DNA of 34,065 bases from Anaerolineae bacterium (GCA_029933115.1 JAOZOT010000006.1:1-34065); one strand, 5' to 3'. Shown: positions 1 through 8,387, numbered from the stretch's first letter. Notes: a model not told the origin generated them from the letters alone. A program made the numbers and translations.

Positions 1-1
1 C

Positions 2-421
2 ATCGACCGCTTACAGGATCCTGTGGCCGTCCTTCTGGCTTACGTCTACTTCTATGACCTGCGGGGTGGTGGGGTAGAAACCCAGATCAAAGGTGACAAG
101 CAAGGCCTGGGCATCACCAAACGTAACAAGAAACGCTTTGAGGCCCAAGAGGTACTGGCTCAGTTGAATGCCTTGGCTCATAATATCATCATCTGGTCTC
201 GCGATTGGCCGGCGCCGGCTTATTCCCGTCTCCAGAGCTTTGGCATCTTGCGCATGGTGCGGGATGTCTTCCGGGTGTCTGGAGTAGCAGTCTTCCAAGG
301 TGGGGATCGTCTGTGTCAGATTATCCTCAATGAGGCCGATCCCCTGGCCAACAGCTTGTGTAGCGGCCTGCGTGCCCTGTTGGCCCCACTGCATGTAGAC
401 ATTAATTTGGGCGAAATCTAG
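2..421 (+). pseudogene. Transposase C-terminal fragment (DDE type), 5' end outside window
   Basis: The frame is open from the first bases of the window to a TAG stop, giving about 139 residues with no start codon needed inside the window. The translation contains FYDLRGGGVET, then a DKQGLG stretch, a Lys/Arg-rich KRNKKRFEAQE and LNALAHNIIIWSRDW. This is the usual end of IS4/IS1380-like DDE transposases, with the catalytic Glu in the GVET-type segment followed by the helix with conserved AHN. It is the only plus-strand gene I can support and faces the second transposase remnant tail to tail, 29 bases away. Because the N-terminus lies outside the window I cannot say whether the element is intact. 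The overlapping minus-strand open frame at 11-394 is a shadow. The assignment to a transposase is firm; the exact IS family is not. Confidence 0.75.
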
Positions 422-450
422 GTAGATAGTTGAGGCCTGGTCATAATTCG

Positions 451-993
451 TCAGGCAGCTTTCAGGAAAGCTTTGAGGCCGACCCGCAGGTCCAGGCCAT
501 GCTCGAACCGATACAACAAGGCGAGTTGATAGACAAAGATGGCCCCCAGGGCGAACCGCTGTGTGTTGACCAAGCCCTTGGTAGGCACTTGGTCGTGGCC
601 ATCGAAGATGCCTTTGAACTGCTCATTGAAGTTCTCGATGGCTGTGGAGCGCAGCTTGTGGAAGATGCGACGCACTTCTTTCCCAATATCGGTATGGGGA
701 TAAGGCCCATACTGCGGGACGACCAGGAAGCGGTCAGAGGACTCCCAGGCCTGGCGGACGTTGGGCGCATTGTAGTGAATGTCACCCAGCAGATAGCGGA
801 CGGATGTTGGCAGTTCCTGAATGAGGGCTGGGGCCACCTCATTGTCCGCCTCGTTGGCCGGGGTGAGGGCAGCCGCCGGGGGAATCCACACTGCGGCTAC
901 GGTTGTCACGATATGTAGCTTCCAGCCATACACCCAACCGTGCCAGCCCGACTTGGTCCAGTGGGCTTCGGTGTCAATCGAAGTGATGACGGT
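451..993 (-). pseudogene. Transposase remnant (IS4/IS5-like), N-terminus missing
   Basis: A second transposase fragment of about 180 residues. The first recognisable part is ITSIDTEAHWTKSGWHGW, read upstream of the first in-frame start codon (GTG at 933), followed by VYGWKLHIVTTVAAVWIP, which is the central DDE region. Further on come LLGDIHYNAP (second acidic position) and STAIENFNEQFKGIFDGH (the Glu-helix), then the usual Leu/Tyr-rich tail. The N-terminal DNA-binding part and first Asp region are absent. The same frame meets a stop at 1027-1029, inside the neighbouring membrane-protein gene. The remnant therefore abuts, and slightly overlaps, the 3' end of the gene at 1007-1615, as expected if a decayed insertion sequence joined that gene's end. 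It is not expected to be functional. Confidence 0.75.
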
Positions 994-1006
994 AAGTCCT
1001 AGAAGG

Positions 1007-1615
1007 CTATTGCCACTCGCGTAAGATCAACCGAAGTGTATGACCCAAGAAGCTGATAACACTTAACGGAATAATCCAACCACAAACACACACAAGTGAG
1101 TTCCACCACCACAGCGGTGATGGCTTATCTGGATGAATGAGACTGGAAAAGAATAGCTCGATTAAATTTCCCTGAAAGCGCCAGCTAAACAGTAACATCC
1201 AAACCAGAATGACCAGTCCCCAGGCTATCAGACCCAGGCCGACATCCCGGTACCAGAGCAGGATGGCAGTGGCAACGCCAGCAGAGCAGACACTGACCAC
1301 AAAAAGCATAGAGAAAAAGAGAGAGAAATTGGGATGGCTAACAGGCAGGATACCCTGAATAACAAGACTGCTGAGAATTAGCGTTATGAGTGGAACTGCC
1401 CAGCCCGGCCAGGTGCGAAAGAATGCTCTGTAGCGGATCATGAGCCAAACTGAGGTAATAACTAAGGTGAGAATAAGCCATGCTGCGTAAGCAATCATTA
1501 GCAACAAGCTACCAAAATGTGTGTCGGCTGGCACGACAAAGATGAGAAGCACGTCAAAGATGAGAAGCCCCCAAGCTAATCTAGTCAGCCATAAAGTCAA
1601 GGTTGCTTTTCTCAC
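1007..1615 (-). CDS. Polytopic membrane protein, unknown function
   Basis: A 202-aa hydrophobic protein with about six predicted membrane segments, for example around residues 11-30, 35-60, 70-92, 98-120, 126-147 and 170-192, and short polar loops. I do not recognise a family. It starts at GTG 1615, and this codon overlaps the stop of the M48-like protease gene (GTGA, 4 bases). A GGAG sits about 8 bases upstream of that GTG inside the protease gene, so the two are probably translationally coupled and the products may work together. It is the last gene of the cluster. Its 3' end touches a transposase remnant, so the C-terminus could have been altered by an insertion, although the tail LILREWQ looks natural. 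It could be a membrane partner of the protease, which is inference from coupling only. Confidence 0.7.
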   Translation of the reverse strand: MRKATLTLWLTRLAWGLLIFDVLLIFVVPADTHFGSLLLMIAYAAWLILTLVITSVWLMIRYRAFFRTWPGWAVPLITLILSSLVIQGILPVSHPNFSLFFSMLFVVSVCSAGVATAILLWYRDVGLGLIAWGLVILVWMLLFSWRFQGNLIELFFSSLIHPDKPSPLWWWNSLVCVCGWIIPLSVISFLGHTLRLILREWQ

Positions 1616-3522
1616 AGCTCATACTCCGCTATCAGCCAGGGGTGCAGTAATGCGTTACAAGCCTTACAGCGCTTACCTACATGGTACCATCCGGGTACTG
1701 CCGTGCCGCATCTGGGGCAACGCCGGGCGTATTTTCGATGAGCATAGATAAATAATCCCAGGCCAGTAGCAGCGATTATAAGACCTAAAGCTCCTACAAT
1801 GATACCAGGGAGATTGAGCAAATCGGTGAGTCTCAGTAAAGCGGTTGTGATTAGCGGCAAGATAGTCAAACCCAAGAGCAGAGCAACCCAACCTATCACC
1901 AGATAGGCTACTTTCATCAATCGCTGATTGACCTGGGGAAACCTATACCATGTTAACAGGCAACGCAACAGAAAAGCAACCAAGACAAGGGCAACCATCA
2001 AGATAAAGAAGATGATGAGAACTTGGGCAAGATTGAGGATAGAGGCTTTAACAACAAATGCAGACAAATTGTCAAAGATTAACTCATCCGAGTAACCAGC
2101 AAAATGAGCGCTGCTAGCGACGAAAGCCACCAGTGTCTCTGAGAGTATGTCTGGCGCAAAGACCAATAGGAGAATCATCAGACCAATGGTTAAAAGTAGC
2201 CAGGCTAAGCGCAAAGCCACAACCACGACAATAATTTTCAGCATATCAGACCAGACCGATTTACCCTGGGCAAGGGGAGAGATGAGGTTGAGCGAAACAA
2301 CAACCAAAATGGCCAGCGTTGAAAAATGCATGGGCCAGCTACCCGCGTAGAGTATTGTTAGCGGGCTGACCAAAAGAATATCAAGCAGAAGGGTCAGACT
2401 GCCAGCCAATATAGCCGCATCAACCCAGTTATCAATAACTTGGCTTGGGTCTTTGACACAAGTTATGCGAGTAGCTGCGTCGGGATGCCGTTTTAGTAGT
2501 GCCTTGATTCTCCTCCACCATTCTCTAACTATATCAAGGAAACCTTTACCCTGCTGACAAATAGCCAGTGACCTTTCGTAAGGATATTTTTTTAGTAAAG
2601 GTAGAGGTATCTGGGTCAAGGCAGAAAGGTAAGGAGTAGCCTTGCCCTGTGCCTGAACCACTCCAGCATCAGCATAGAATTCCCGCATTCGCCAAAGCTT
2701 TGGCCAGTAAAGTCCCCACAGGATCCCACCCATGATTACGTATGGTAGCGTGGCGCCAACAATAAAGTTGAGCACCAGAGGCAAGTTAATGACCGCCGCT
2801 TTTTGACGTACTGCCTCCATTTCGCCTGGTGAGGGCATTATTTGGAGCAGCATCTGGCGCACTTCTGGGGTGAGATTGCCTGCCTGCTCAAGCAATTTAG
2901 TTGGATCGAGTTGAAGAAAATCGGGTGCGGCAACAATTAGTAGGAAACCGAAACCGCAAAAGAAAGTAGCTGCCCAGGCCATAAATAAAAAAACCGTGCG
3001 CAACAATTCACGGGTGTAGCCCATCTGCCAGTAATCGCCTGTTTTGAAGTGATACAATTCGTGAATGAGCCTGGCCTGAGCCACGGGCGCAACATCTGGA
3101 TCTTCCAGACTTTCTTGCAGGCGCAGAGCGGCCTCATGGTTGACCGCAATGTACCAATGCCGACGTGTGCCAAAGGTGTAAAGTGGTCTTTTACTTGGGC
3201 TTACTACGAGCCTGGGGGTTCGTCGCAAACCGATCGCCTTGGCATTGGTTTCTATAGCTTGCTGCAAGTCGGCCAAGTCATCGCCGGCAGGTGACAGATT
3301 ATGGCGGGCAAAATCACGTTCAGGCCGGGCCAGAAAGGTACGCAAGGGCAAAAACAGCAATCCCAAGGCCAAGGGCCAGGTACAGATGGGAGAAGGACCA
3401 ATACTGCCGACAAATACCGTACCCAGCAAAACCGTGACGATCAGACCGAAGAGAAGGGTGGTTTGGCTGGGCAAAGCAAAGATATTGAGTTTAGCCTCGG
3501 TCTTCTGAGGAGGGGCTTTCAT
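1612..3522 (-). CDS. M48-like membrane zinc metalloprotease with C-terminal zinc ribbon
   Basis: A 636-aa protein. Two membrane segments lie near the N-terminus (about 20-40 and 45-62), followed by a soluble region with the zinc protease signature HELYH (H154, E155, H158) and a downstream EFYAD at 281-285. That spacing and form are typical of the third zinc ligand in M48 (HtpX/Ste24-like) peptidases. Membrane segments flank this catalytic part (about 175-198 and 247-272), and several more follow in residues 370-590. The extreme C-terminus carries two CxxC pairs (C602/C605 and C619/C622), a zinc ribbon. M48 enzymes cleave membrane or membrane-proximal proteins, usually on the cytoplasmic side. 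The gene overlaps its upstream neighbour by ATGA and its downstream neighbour by GTGA, so three genes form a tight unit. The long polytopic C-terminal half plus ribbon is not part of a standard HtpX (about 290 aa). The protease call is confident; the substrate is unknown. Confidence 0.85.
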   Translation of the reverse strand: MKAPPQKTEAKLNIFALPSQTTLLFGLIVTVLLGTVFVGSIGPSPICTWPLALGLLFLPLRTFLARPERDFARHNLSPAGDDLADLQQAIETNAKAIGLRRTPRLVVSPSKRPLYTFGTRRHWYIAVNHEAALRLQESLEDPDVAPVAQARLIHELYHFKTGDYWQMGYTRELLRTVFLFMAWAATFFCGFGFLLIVAAPDFLQLDPTKLLEQAGNLTPEVRQMLLQIMPSPGEMEAVRQKAAVINLPLVLNFIVGATLPYVIMGGILWGLYWPKLWRMREFYADAGVVQAQGKATPYLSALTQIPLPLLKKYPYERSLAICQQGKGFLDIVREWWRRIKALLKRHPDAATRITCVKDPSQVIDNWVDAAILAGSLTLLLDILLVSPLTILYAGSWPMHFSTLAILVVVSLNLISPLAQGKSVWSDMLKIIVVVVALRLAWLLLTIGLMILLLVFAPDILSETLVAFVASSAHFAGYSDELIFDNLSAFVVKASILNLAQVLIIFFILMVALVLVAFLLRCLLTWYRFPQVNQRLMKVAYLVIGWVALLLGLTILPLITTALLRLTDLLNLPGIIVGALGLIIAATGLGLFIYAHRKYARRCPRCGTAVPGWYHVGKRCKACNALLHPWLIAEYEL

Positions 3523-3974
3523 TTGCTTGCTAGGTATTCTAAAAGCGCTCCATTCAGTGCTCCAGCCAACGCTTTGATTTTTCTCTTAGCGCCGGGGGAT
3601 TTAGTACGTTTGACGACTACTTCGATATCCTCAACAGTGACTTTGATAAAAACTTTGGCTTCCTTCTCACGCTTTAATTTCTTCTTGAGCTCCTCAATCT
3701 CCACTTCGCCTAACTTGGTTAGCAAATTGCCCAGAACGGCAACTACTACAGGCACAACAACCGTAACCATCAGATCAGCCGCACCAAAGCCGCCCGCCTC
3801 ATCGGAAGTATCAACGGTTACAATCTCACCTCTGGCGGTCATATCAATCAGAGGCTCGATGAAGCTCGCAGAAACTTCCACTTCATCCGGTTCAACCTCG
3901 GCCAACACTTGCTGGCTAATAGCCCGCACGGCTGCACGGTTTTCTGGCACTGATAAAAATTGAGTGGTTTTCAT
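3519..3974 (-). CDS. Small protein with one hydrophobic segment, unknown function
   Basis: A 151-aa protein. Residues 1-60 are acidic and helical. A Gly-rich turn (about 64-68) precedes a Val-rich hydrophobic stretch (about 68-88) that could be a membrane segment. A highly charged Lys/Glu helix (95-106) and a beta-rich tail containing VFIKVTVEDIEVVVKR follow. I do not recognise a family with confidence. The layout (acidic N-terminus, hydrophobic helix, charged helix, short beta element) recalls small effector-associated constant components described in bacterial conflict systems, but I cannot confirm this from motifs. The start is well supported by GGAGGAATAAAT directly before ATG. Its stop overlaps the protease start (ATGA), so it is likely co-translated with, and may regulate or target, the protease. 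Confidence 0.75.
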   Translation of the reverse strand: MKTTQFLSVPENRAAVRAISQQVLAEVEPDEVEVSASFIEPLIDMTARGEIVTVDTSDEAGGFGAADLMVTVVVPVVVAVLGNLLTKLGEVEIEELKKKLKREKEAKVFIKVTVEDIEVVVKRTKSPGAKRKIKALAGALNGALLEYLASK

Positions 3975-4028
3975 ATTTATTCCTCCATAGATAATGCGAT
4001 TTTGTGGATTCGATTGATCAGTCTATTG

Positions 4029-4343
4029 TCACAGACTCCGACGAAGGGTTGATATCAAGGTAATCACCAGTCCAATTAGAGCCAACACGACATATTCGGA
4101 TCTCTCATACAATAGGTTGGGGTTAGCGTAAAGAAATACGGCTGTTACAAATCCAGCGGTGCCAGCGAAAATACCGGCTACTTTCCTTACGTTAGGATCT
4201 TTTAGGGGGAATATCCGTCCCATGGCCAAATACACTGTGGCCAACACTAAAACCCCCAACCCTATCGCCAATGCAAGGTTGATAGTGTTTGTTCTGGCGA
4301 GCGTGTCCACGCCTCTTACTTCTATAGAGAACAAGCAAGACAA
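4029..4343 (-). CDS. Small three-TM membrane protein, unknown function
   Basis: A protein of up to 104 aa with three hydrophobic segments (about 22-42, 52-70 and 82-98) separated by short polar turns, ending in TLRRSL. No family is recognised. The start is uncertain. The longest frame begins with TTG at 4343, which has no visible ribosome site. A GTG at 4310 would give 93 aa and begins VDTLARTNT, but its AGAGG is only one base away from the start codon. The protein lies between a stalked membrane protein and the 151-aa protein in the same direction, 54 bases from the latter. Its hydrophobic pattern and lack of a better frame make it a likely real gene, and it fits the membrane theme of the cluster. 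Confidence 0.6.
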   Translation of the reverse strand: MSCLFSIEVRGVDTLARTNTINLALAIGLGVLVLATVYLAMGRIFPLKDPNVRKVAGIFAGTAGFVTAVFLYANPNLLYERSEYVVLALIGLVITLISTLRRSL

Positions 4344-4377
4344 TCGCTTAGGTTGACTTCCGACTACCTGGCCTAAT

Positions 4378-5967
4378 TTATTTGAGCAACCGGATAAACC
4401 CAGCTCTCACACCTGCTGCCTTGCCCTGGAGCCGGATGATAATTGTGTGTTCTTCGTTCAAGCGATAGGTTCCGACACTTCGAAAGGTGCTCATCTCCGA
4501 GTCTGGCACTGAAGCTACTTTTAGGGCGTCCCCCAGCGGTTTGAGACCGATTTCATCGTTGTTAACCAGCGCAACAACTTGGTAAGTCGCTTCTTGGCTC
4601 CCTCGGGGTGCCCAAGCCTGCAACTGGAACCATCCCTGGATGCTGTCAATATGCCACTCTATCGGTTGGATGTCAGCCACGTCTTGGCTAGAAAGTATCA
4701 TCAACCCATCTATCGTTTCAAAGTCCCAACCTGTTGGCGGGGTTGGGAAGGTTCTAGCAGCGGCAGCTACATCAAATCCAACAGGCAGATAAATGTCAGG
4801 CAACTGCGTTTCTTGTTCTGGTTGCAGCACCTCGACCACATAACGAGGAGGATCTGCTTTCGAGTTATATCCTGACCAAAAATACTCCTTAGCACTGGTG
4901 TTAGTGGCTGTATCTACAATCTCCTGACAACAGGAGAGGCGCCATTTTTCGCCAGCCCATTGCCCTAGAATTTCGACCGGGTTTTCGGCAGAGCCACCTT
5001 CGATCAGTGTCGCATCTGTCATAACTGGGGCTCGCCGGCGAATATTACCAGTCGCATACTCACCTGAAACCGGTTTTATGGCGATCTCAGGCACTGCCGC
5101 CAAGATCGCCTGAATGTCGGGGAAGGTGGCTTTGGTGAGAGTCCGCTGACTTTCCAAGCCGGTGATAAGTCCCGAAATCGTGTCTGTCACAACCTTCCAA
5201 TCCTTGGCACCAGGCTCGATGTTTTCAACATAAGCTCCCAAAGGCGCGTTGATCTCAAGGCGATAGTAGCGAGGCTCATCCACGACCTGGGCTGTGAAGC
5301 CAAACGTACCATTATCACCGTCCGGTCGGATGGGCTCTCCCTGTGTCCAGTCTTGTTCACTCTCTCCTTTCGAGGACAACGTAAGTTCCACTTCACCTAG
5401 GTTCACCTGTTCCGCATCTCGTGTCGTAATCACGCCTGAAATGGCCAGCGCAGGGAGAGGTGTAGGCTCAGGCTCTGTTATTGGCATCAAAGTCGGCGTT
5501 GGTCTTGGAGGAAGGGTCGCGGTCGGTTCAGGTGGCGGGGTCGTGGGAGTGGGCAAAACCGAGGGAGCAGGGGGAAGAGGAGGAAGGGCTATTGCCTGGG
5601 CAGCGACCGCGGTTGCTAGTTCATTCACTCTAGCCGCCAGGTGATTTATTCTGTCCTCTAGGTTCATCGCTCTTGATTTCGCCCACCAAGCCGTACTCGC
5701 GATCAGGAGTAGCACAACGACACTGACAATTACAACAGGAGCACTGATTCTACGCTTATAGCCAGCAAACTGGGCTTTGAGAGAACTTGAAGAAGCAGCC
5801 TGGTCCAGCTCTATCTTTATCGCATCCTTCTGCCCTGGCCAATCTATGTCTTTAATTTTCTTTACTCTGTCATACAGCTCTTCCGCTGTGAGCTTGCCTC
5901 CGCTCCAATCAGCAGCGATTCTCTGGATTTGCTTGCGCTGTTCTTTAGTTAGCTCAGACGATGTCAT
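4378..5967 (-). CDS. Single-pass membrane protein with Pro/Thr stalk and secreted beta-rich domain
   Basis: A 529-aa protein. Residues 1-75 are a charged cytoplasmic helical region (starting MTSSELTKEQRKQ). Residues 76-96 form one membrane segment, and 100-125 a short heptad-like coil (NLEDRINHLAARVNELATAV). Residues 129-172 are Pro/Thr-rich (stalk), and 175-529 form a beta-rich ectodomain. The first part of the ectodomain (about 175-290) looks like a carboxypeptidase-regulatory/Cna-B-type sandwich by its GVI-T-GLESQ pattern, which is a weak call. The chosen start at 5967 has GGAGGT at 5976-5981, about 9 bases upstream. The longer frame, starting at 6042, would overlap the upstream gene and lacks a site. 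Topology is N-in, C-out by the positive KRR just before the membrane segment. It is probably an envelope-facing component. Confidence 0.8.
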   Translation of the reverse strand: MTSSELTKEQRKQIQRIAADWSGGKLTAEELYDRVKKIKDIDWPGQKDAIKIELDQAASSSSLKAQFAGYKRRISAPVVIVSVVVLLLIASTAWWAKSRAMNLEDRINHLAARVNELATAVAAQAIALPPLPPAPSVLPTPTTPPPEPTATLPPRPTPTLMPITEPEPTPLPALAISGVITTRDAEQVNLGEVELTLSSKGESEQDWTQGEPIRPDGDNGTFGFTAQVVDEPRYYRLEINAPLGAYVENIEPGAKDWKVVTDTISGLITGLESQRTLTKATFPDIQAILAAVPEIAIKPVSGEYATGNIRRRAPVMTDATLIEGGSAENPVEILGQWAGEKWRLSCCQEIVDTATNTSAKEYFWSGYNSKADPPRYVVEVLQPEQETQLPDIYLPVGFDVAAAARTFPTPPTGWDFETIDGLMILSSQDVADIQPIEWHIDSIQGWFQLQAWAPRGSQEATYQVVALVNNDEIGLKPLGDALKVASVPDSEMSTFRSVGTYRLNEEHTIIIRLQGKAAGVRAGFIRLLK

Positions 5968-5975
5968 TGATAAGT

Positions 5976-5981
5976 ACCTCC
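5976..5981 (-). promoter_or_regulatory. Ribosome binding site deciding the start of the stalked membrane protein
   Basis: GGAGGT on the minus strand, about 9 bases before ATG 5967. It rules out the 25-residue-longer frame that would begin inside the upstream gene. Confidence 0.75.
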
Positions 5982-6008
5982 AACTGGCTGACAAGTAGTG
6001 ATTGGCAT

Positions 6009-8387
6009 TTAAGATGGCAATGATGAGAGCAGTTCTGCACACTCTATGGCGTGAGATGGTTGGCTGAAGTGACTATGCTTATAACCACCTCGCTCTTTCA
6101 GGGCTTCTTCGATGATGAGGAATTTTATCGAGGCCGGCAGATCAGGCTTAGTCAGACATTCTCTCGTTTCCTCAATTAGCTCCAGCGAAATAACTTCTGA
6201 TTGCCTCCACCGCTCTCCAAGTTTCTGCACTCGGTTGTATTGTTCCTGTAACGACTTGAGTCTGGAAGCAATTGCCTCAAATTCCCGAGACCATTCTGGA
6301 GGATGCTCAATCTGGTTGTCCAAGACGCCTCCCGCTTTATCCAGCAATTGACGTGCTTCTTCAAGAAGCCTCTTCACTTCATCAGGACGAGTTCTTATAT
6401 CAGCAGTTCGTTTGTCTATTATGCCGAGACACGATTGCACTTGCCGGATGCTATTCCCAAACTCTTTTTGCACCTTTTCCCATATCTTGATAACGTCCTC
6501 TTTTAATGCTGCTATCTCTCTAGAGTCCGGATCGTATTCTTCTGCTTTTTTAAGTCGCCGCAAGGCCCAGTAGGCGCGGGATTGGGGCTTTTGTTCGTCC
6601 GCTAACCAATGAGCTTTTACTTCTCGCAACAACTGACGCGCCCAGAGCAAGTTATCCTGGCGGGCTAGGATCAGTTTTTGCAGCGTGTCATCAAGCTCAT
6701 CAAACCCGCGGGCGGAGTAGAGGTAGAAGCGCACCTTGTCAACCAGTTCTCGATGCTCTTTGTGCTCCTCTTTCGTCTTCCCAAGAAATTGCGTCACATC
6801 TTCAGTGGGGTGAGATGACTGCCAACTATCCAACTTACCTTTCAGATCCTGGACAGTTTGTTTCCATTGTAATTGTCGTTTCATAGAGAGCCAGTTTGGA
6901 AGATACTGTTCAGCCCTTTCCTGTAGTTCTACAAGACGTTTGGTTCCTTTCCGGACTCTCTCTTGCAAACCGAGGTCAGTGTCGGAGAACTCAGAGGGGG
7001 CATCTTGCCAATCCTGCTTCTGTCGTTTCGTAGGGGAGAGCCGCATTGGAAGGCGCTGTACGGCCTTTTCCCCTAGCTCTGCAGCAAGGCGTTTGGCTCC
7101 TTCCCAGATCCCCTCTTGTGAACGACGCTCAGTATCAGAGAATGCAGGGAGGGTCTTTTGCCAATCCTGTTTCGAGCGGTCGGTGGTACCTAATAGGTCT
7201 TCTTGCAAGTCATCGAGGATAACCTTCGCGCGAGCCAGGCAGGCGAGCGCAGCGAATGGATCAAGAGAGGCGAATTGGCCGCTGGGCCTGGTTGAAAGTT
7301 GAGGAGCAGATGTGTCAGAAGACAGACCTTCGGCCCGGATACTCTCGGGGGCGGAAGAGGCAGAAGGGGACAATGGATACTGTTCCGGTTCGTCCTCGGT
7401 CACCTGCCCAGCTACGGTCGAAGTTTCGTCGAGGTCAGAAGAGGACGGCAGATACGCCTCCGCCCGGTTAAGCCAGTAGGTGGCCGTCGCCAGACGTGCA
7501 TTGGCGTGCTGCTCCTGTGCCTGTTGAAACTGCTCCTCCATTCGTGTCAGAACTTCCTCGGCTGTCTTTTTCCAGGACGAGGGTGGCTCTGCAGCAGGCC
7601 ACTCGGCTAGGTTAGCTTTAGCCTTATCTATGGCCAGCTTTGCCTCGTCAAGCAACTTCTGGAAGGACGGTTGTGAGATAGCCTGGCCGAAATCCCGGAC
7701 GTATTGTGAGAATGACTGCCACCTCCGTATTTGCTCTGTTTCCTGTTCCCACTGTCGTTCCAAGCCCTTCTGTCGCTTTTGGGCTGCTTGCTCTAAGGAT
7801 ACCAGGGATGCTTCCAAAGTCTTCTGGCGTTCTTGGGCTGCCTGCTCTACGGCTGCCAGCGATGTTTCCAGAGCCTTGTGACGCACCCGGGCTGCTTGCT
7901 CCAAGGACGCCAGCAATGTTTCCAGAACACTCTGTCGCCCCTGGGCTGCTCGTTCTATGGATGCCAATGATGCTTCCAGAGCACCCTGTCGCCCTTGTGC
8001 TGCCCGCCATCGCTCGATGGCTGCCTTTAAGGCGCTTGCCCGTGCGATGTCGGCAGCCAGGGTATGGCGACGGAAGGCAAATTCGTCTTTTTCAGGATAT
8101 TCGATTCCTTCCAACGATTCCAGCGCTGACTTGATCTGCGTTGCTGCCTGTGCCATAATCCTGCTGGCGTCTGTTACTGCAGGGTCCTGGGCTTGATAAA
8201 AGCTTTGTTCTGCCCATACTAGTTGCCTCAACGCCTGGGCTCGCTGTAAAGCACACTCAAGCAATTCACTAATCGGTGTGCCATAAACTTCTTTTTCGCC
8301 TAACTTTTGTAATCTCTCGAGAGCTTGTATCTCTGGAGATATTGGCGTGTGGCTCTCTCCAGAGGGATTCATTTTTGTCTCAGCCAT
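6009..8387 (-). CDS. Repeat-rich coiled-coil protein, 792 aa
   Basis: A soluble, almost entirely helical protein with no signal peptide or membrane segment. Residues 1-128 are helical. Residues 129-212 are nearly five tandem 18-residue units of the form AAQ-RQ--LE-SL-SLEQ (continuous coiled coil). Residues 213-312 are further helices. Residues 315-372 are a Ser/Pro-rich disordered linker. Residues 405-505 are two copies of a roughly 50-residue unit beginning KQDWQ and ending KR, followed by helical and TPR-like sequence to the end (for example YWALRRLKKAEEYDPDS). The start at 8387 has an excellent site, GGAGGAATATAA before ATG. It lies 28 bases after the kinase-like gene and 41 bases before the stalked membrane protein, so it is in the same transcription unit. 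It is likely a cytoplasmic scaffold or spacer, possibly a kinase substrate; this is inference. I do not recognise a named family. Confidence 0.8.
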   Translation of the reverse strand: MAETKMNPSGESHTPISPEIQALERLQKLGEKEVYGTPISELLECALQRAQALRQLVWAEQSFYQAQDPAVTDASRIMAQAATQIKSALESLEGIEYPEKDEFAFRRHTLAADIARASALKAAIERWRAAQGRQGALEASLASIERAAQGRQSVLETLLASLEQAARVRHKALETSLAAVEQAAQERQKTLEASLVSLEQAAQKRQKGLERQWEQETEQIRRWQSFSQYVRDFGQAISQPSFQKLLDEAKLAIDKAKANLAEWPAAEPPSSWKKTAEEVLTRMEEQFQQAQEQHANARLATATYWLNRAEAYLPSSSDLDETSTVAGQVTEDEPEQYPLSPSASSAPESIRAEGLSSDTSAPQLSTRPSGQFASLDPFAALACLARAKVILDDLQEDLLGTTDRSKQDWQKTLPAFSDTERRSQEGIWEGAKRLAAELGEKAVQRLPMRLSPTKRQKQDWQDAPSEFSDTDLGLQERVRKGTKRLVELQERAEQYLPNWLSMKRQLQWKQTVQDLKGKLDSWQSSHPTEDVTQFLGKTKEEHKEHRELVDKVRFYLYSARGFDELDDTLQKLILARQDNLLWARQLLREVKAHWLADEQKPQSRAYWALRRLKKAEEYDPDSREIAALKEDVIKIWEKVQKEFGNSIRQVQSCLGIIDKRTADIRTRPDEVKRLLEEARQLLDKAGGVLDNQIEHPPEWSREFEAIASRLKSLQEQYNRVQKLGERWRQSEVISLELIEETRECLTKPDLPASIKFLIIEEALKERGGYKHSHFSQPSHAIECAELLSSLPS
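6873..7175 (-). repeat. Two tandem ~150-bp coding repeats (about 50 aa each)
   Basis: Residues 405-455 and 456-505 of the 792-aa protein share KQDWQ, FSDT, a central basic KRL and a terminal RLP/YLP plus KR pattern. The next segment (QLQWKQTVQDL) looks like the start of a third, degenerate copy. The conserved periodicity suggests a duplicated helical hairpin. Confidence 0.65.
7752..8003 (-). repeat. Nearly five tandem 54-bp coding repeats (18-aa coiled-coil units)
   Basis: Residues 129-146, 147-164, 165-182, 183-200 and 201-212 of the 792-aa protein repeat an Ala-Ala-Gln-x-Arg-Gln core followed by Leu-Glu and a second Leu-Glu-Gln. At DNA level the plus strand shows a recurring GGGCTGC...CTTCCA(A/G) pattern every 54 bases. 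Copies differ by several substitutions, so the array is old rather than a recent slippage product. Confidence 0.8.

Noticed and set aside
11-394. Minus-strand open frame of 127 aa
   Set aside because: It is a shadow of the plus-strand transposase fragment, which has recognisable transposase motifs.
5968-6042. Longer start of the 529-aa membrane protein at 6042
   Set aside because: It overlaps the upstream gene and has no ribosome site. ATG 5967 has GGAGGT at correct spacing.
7648-8134. Out-of-frame open frames with apparent 18-residue repeats
   Set aside because: They are shadows of the 54-bp coding repeats; any frame of a 54-bp repeat yields an 18-residue periodicity.
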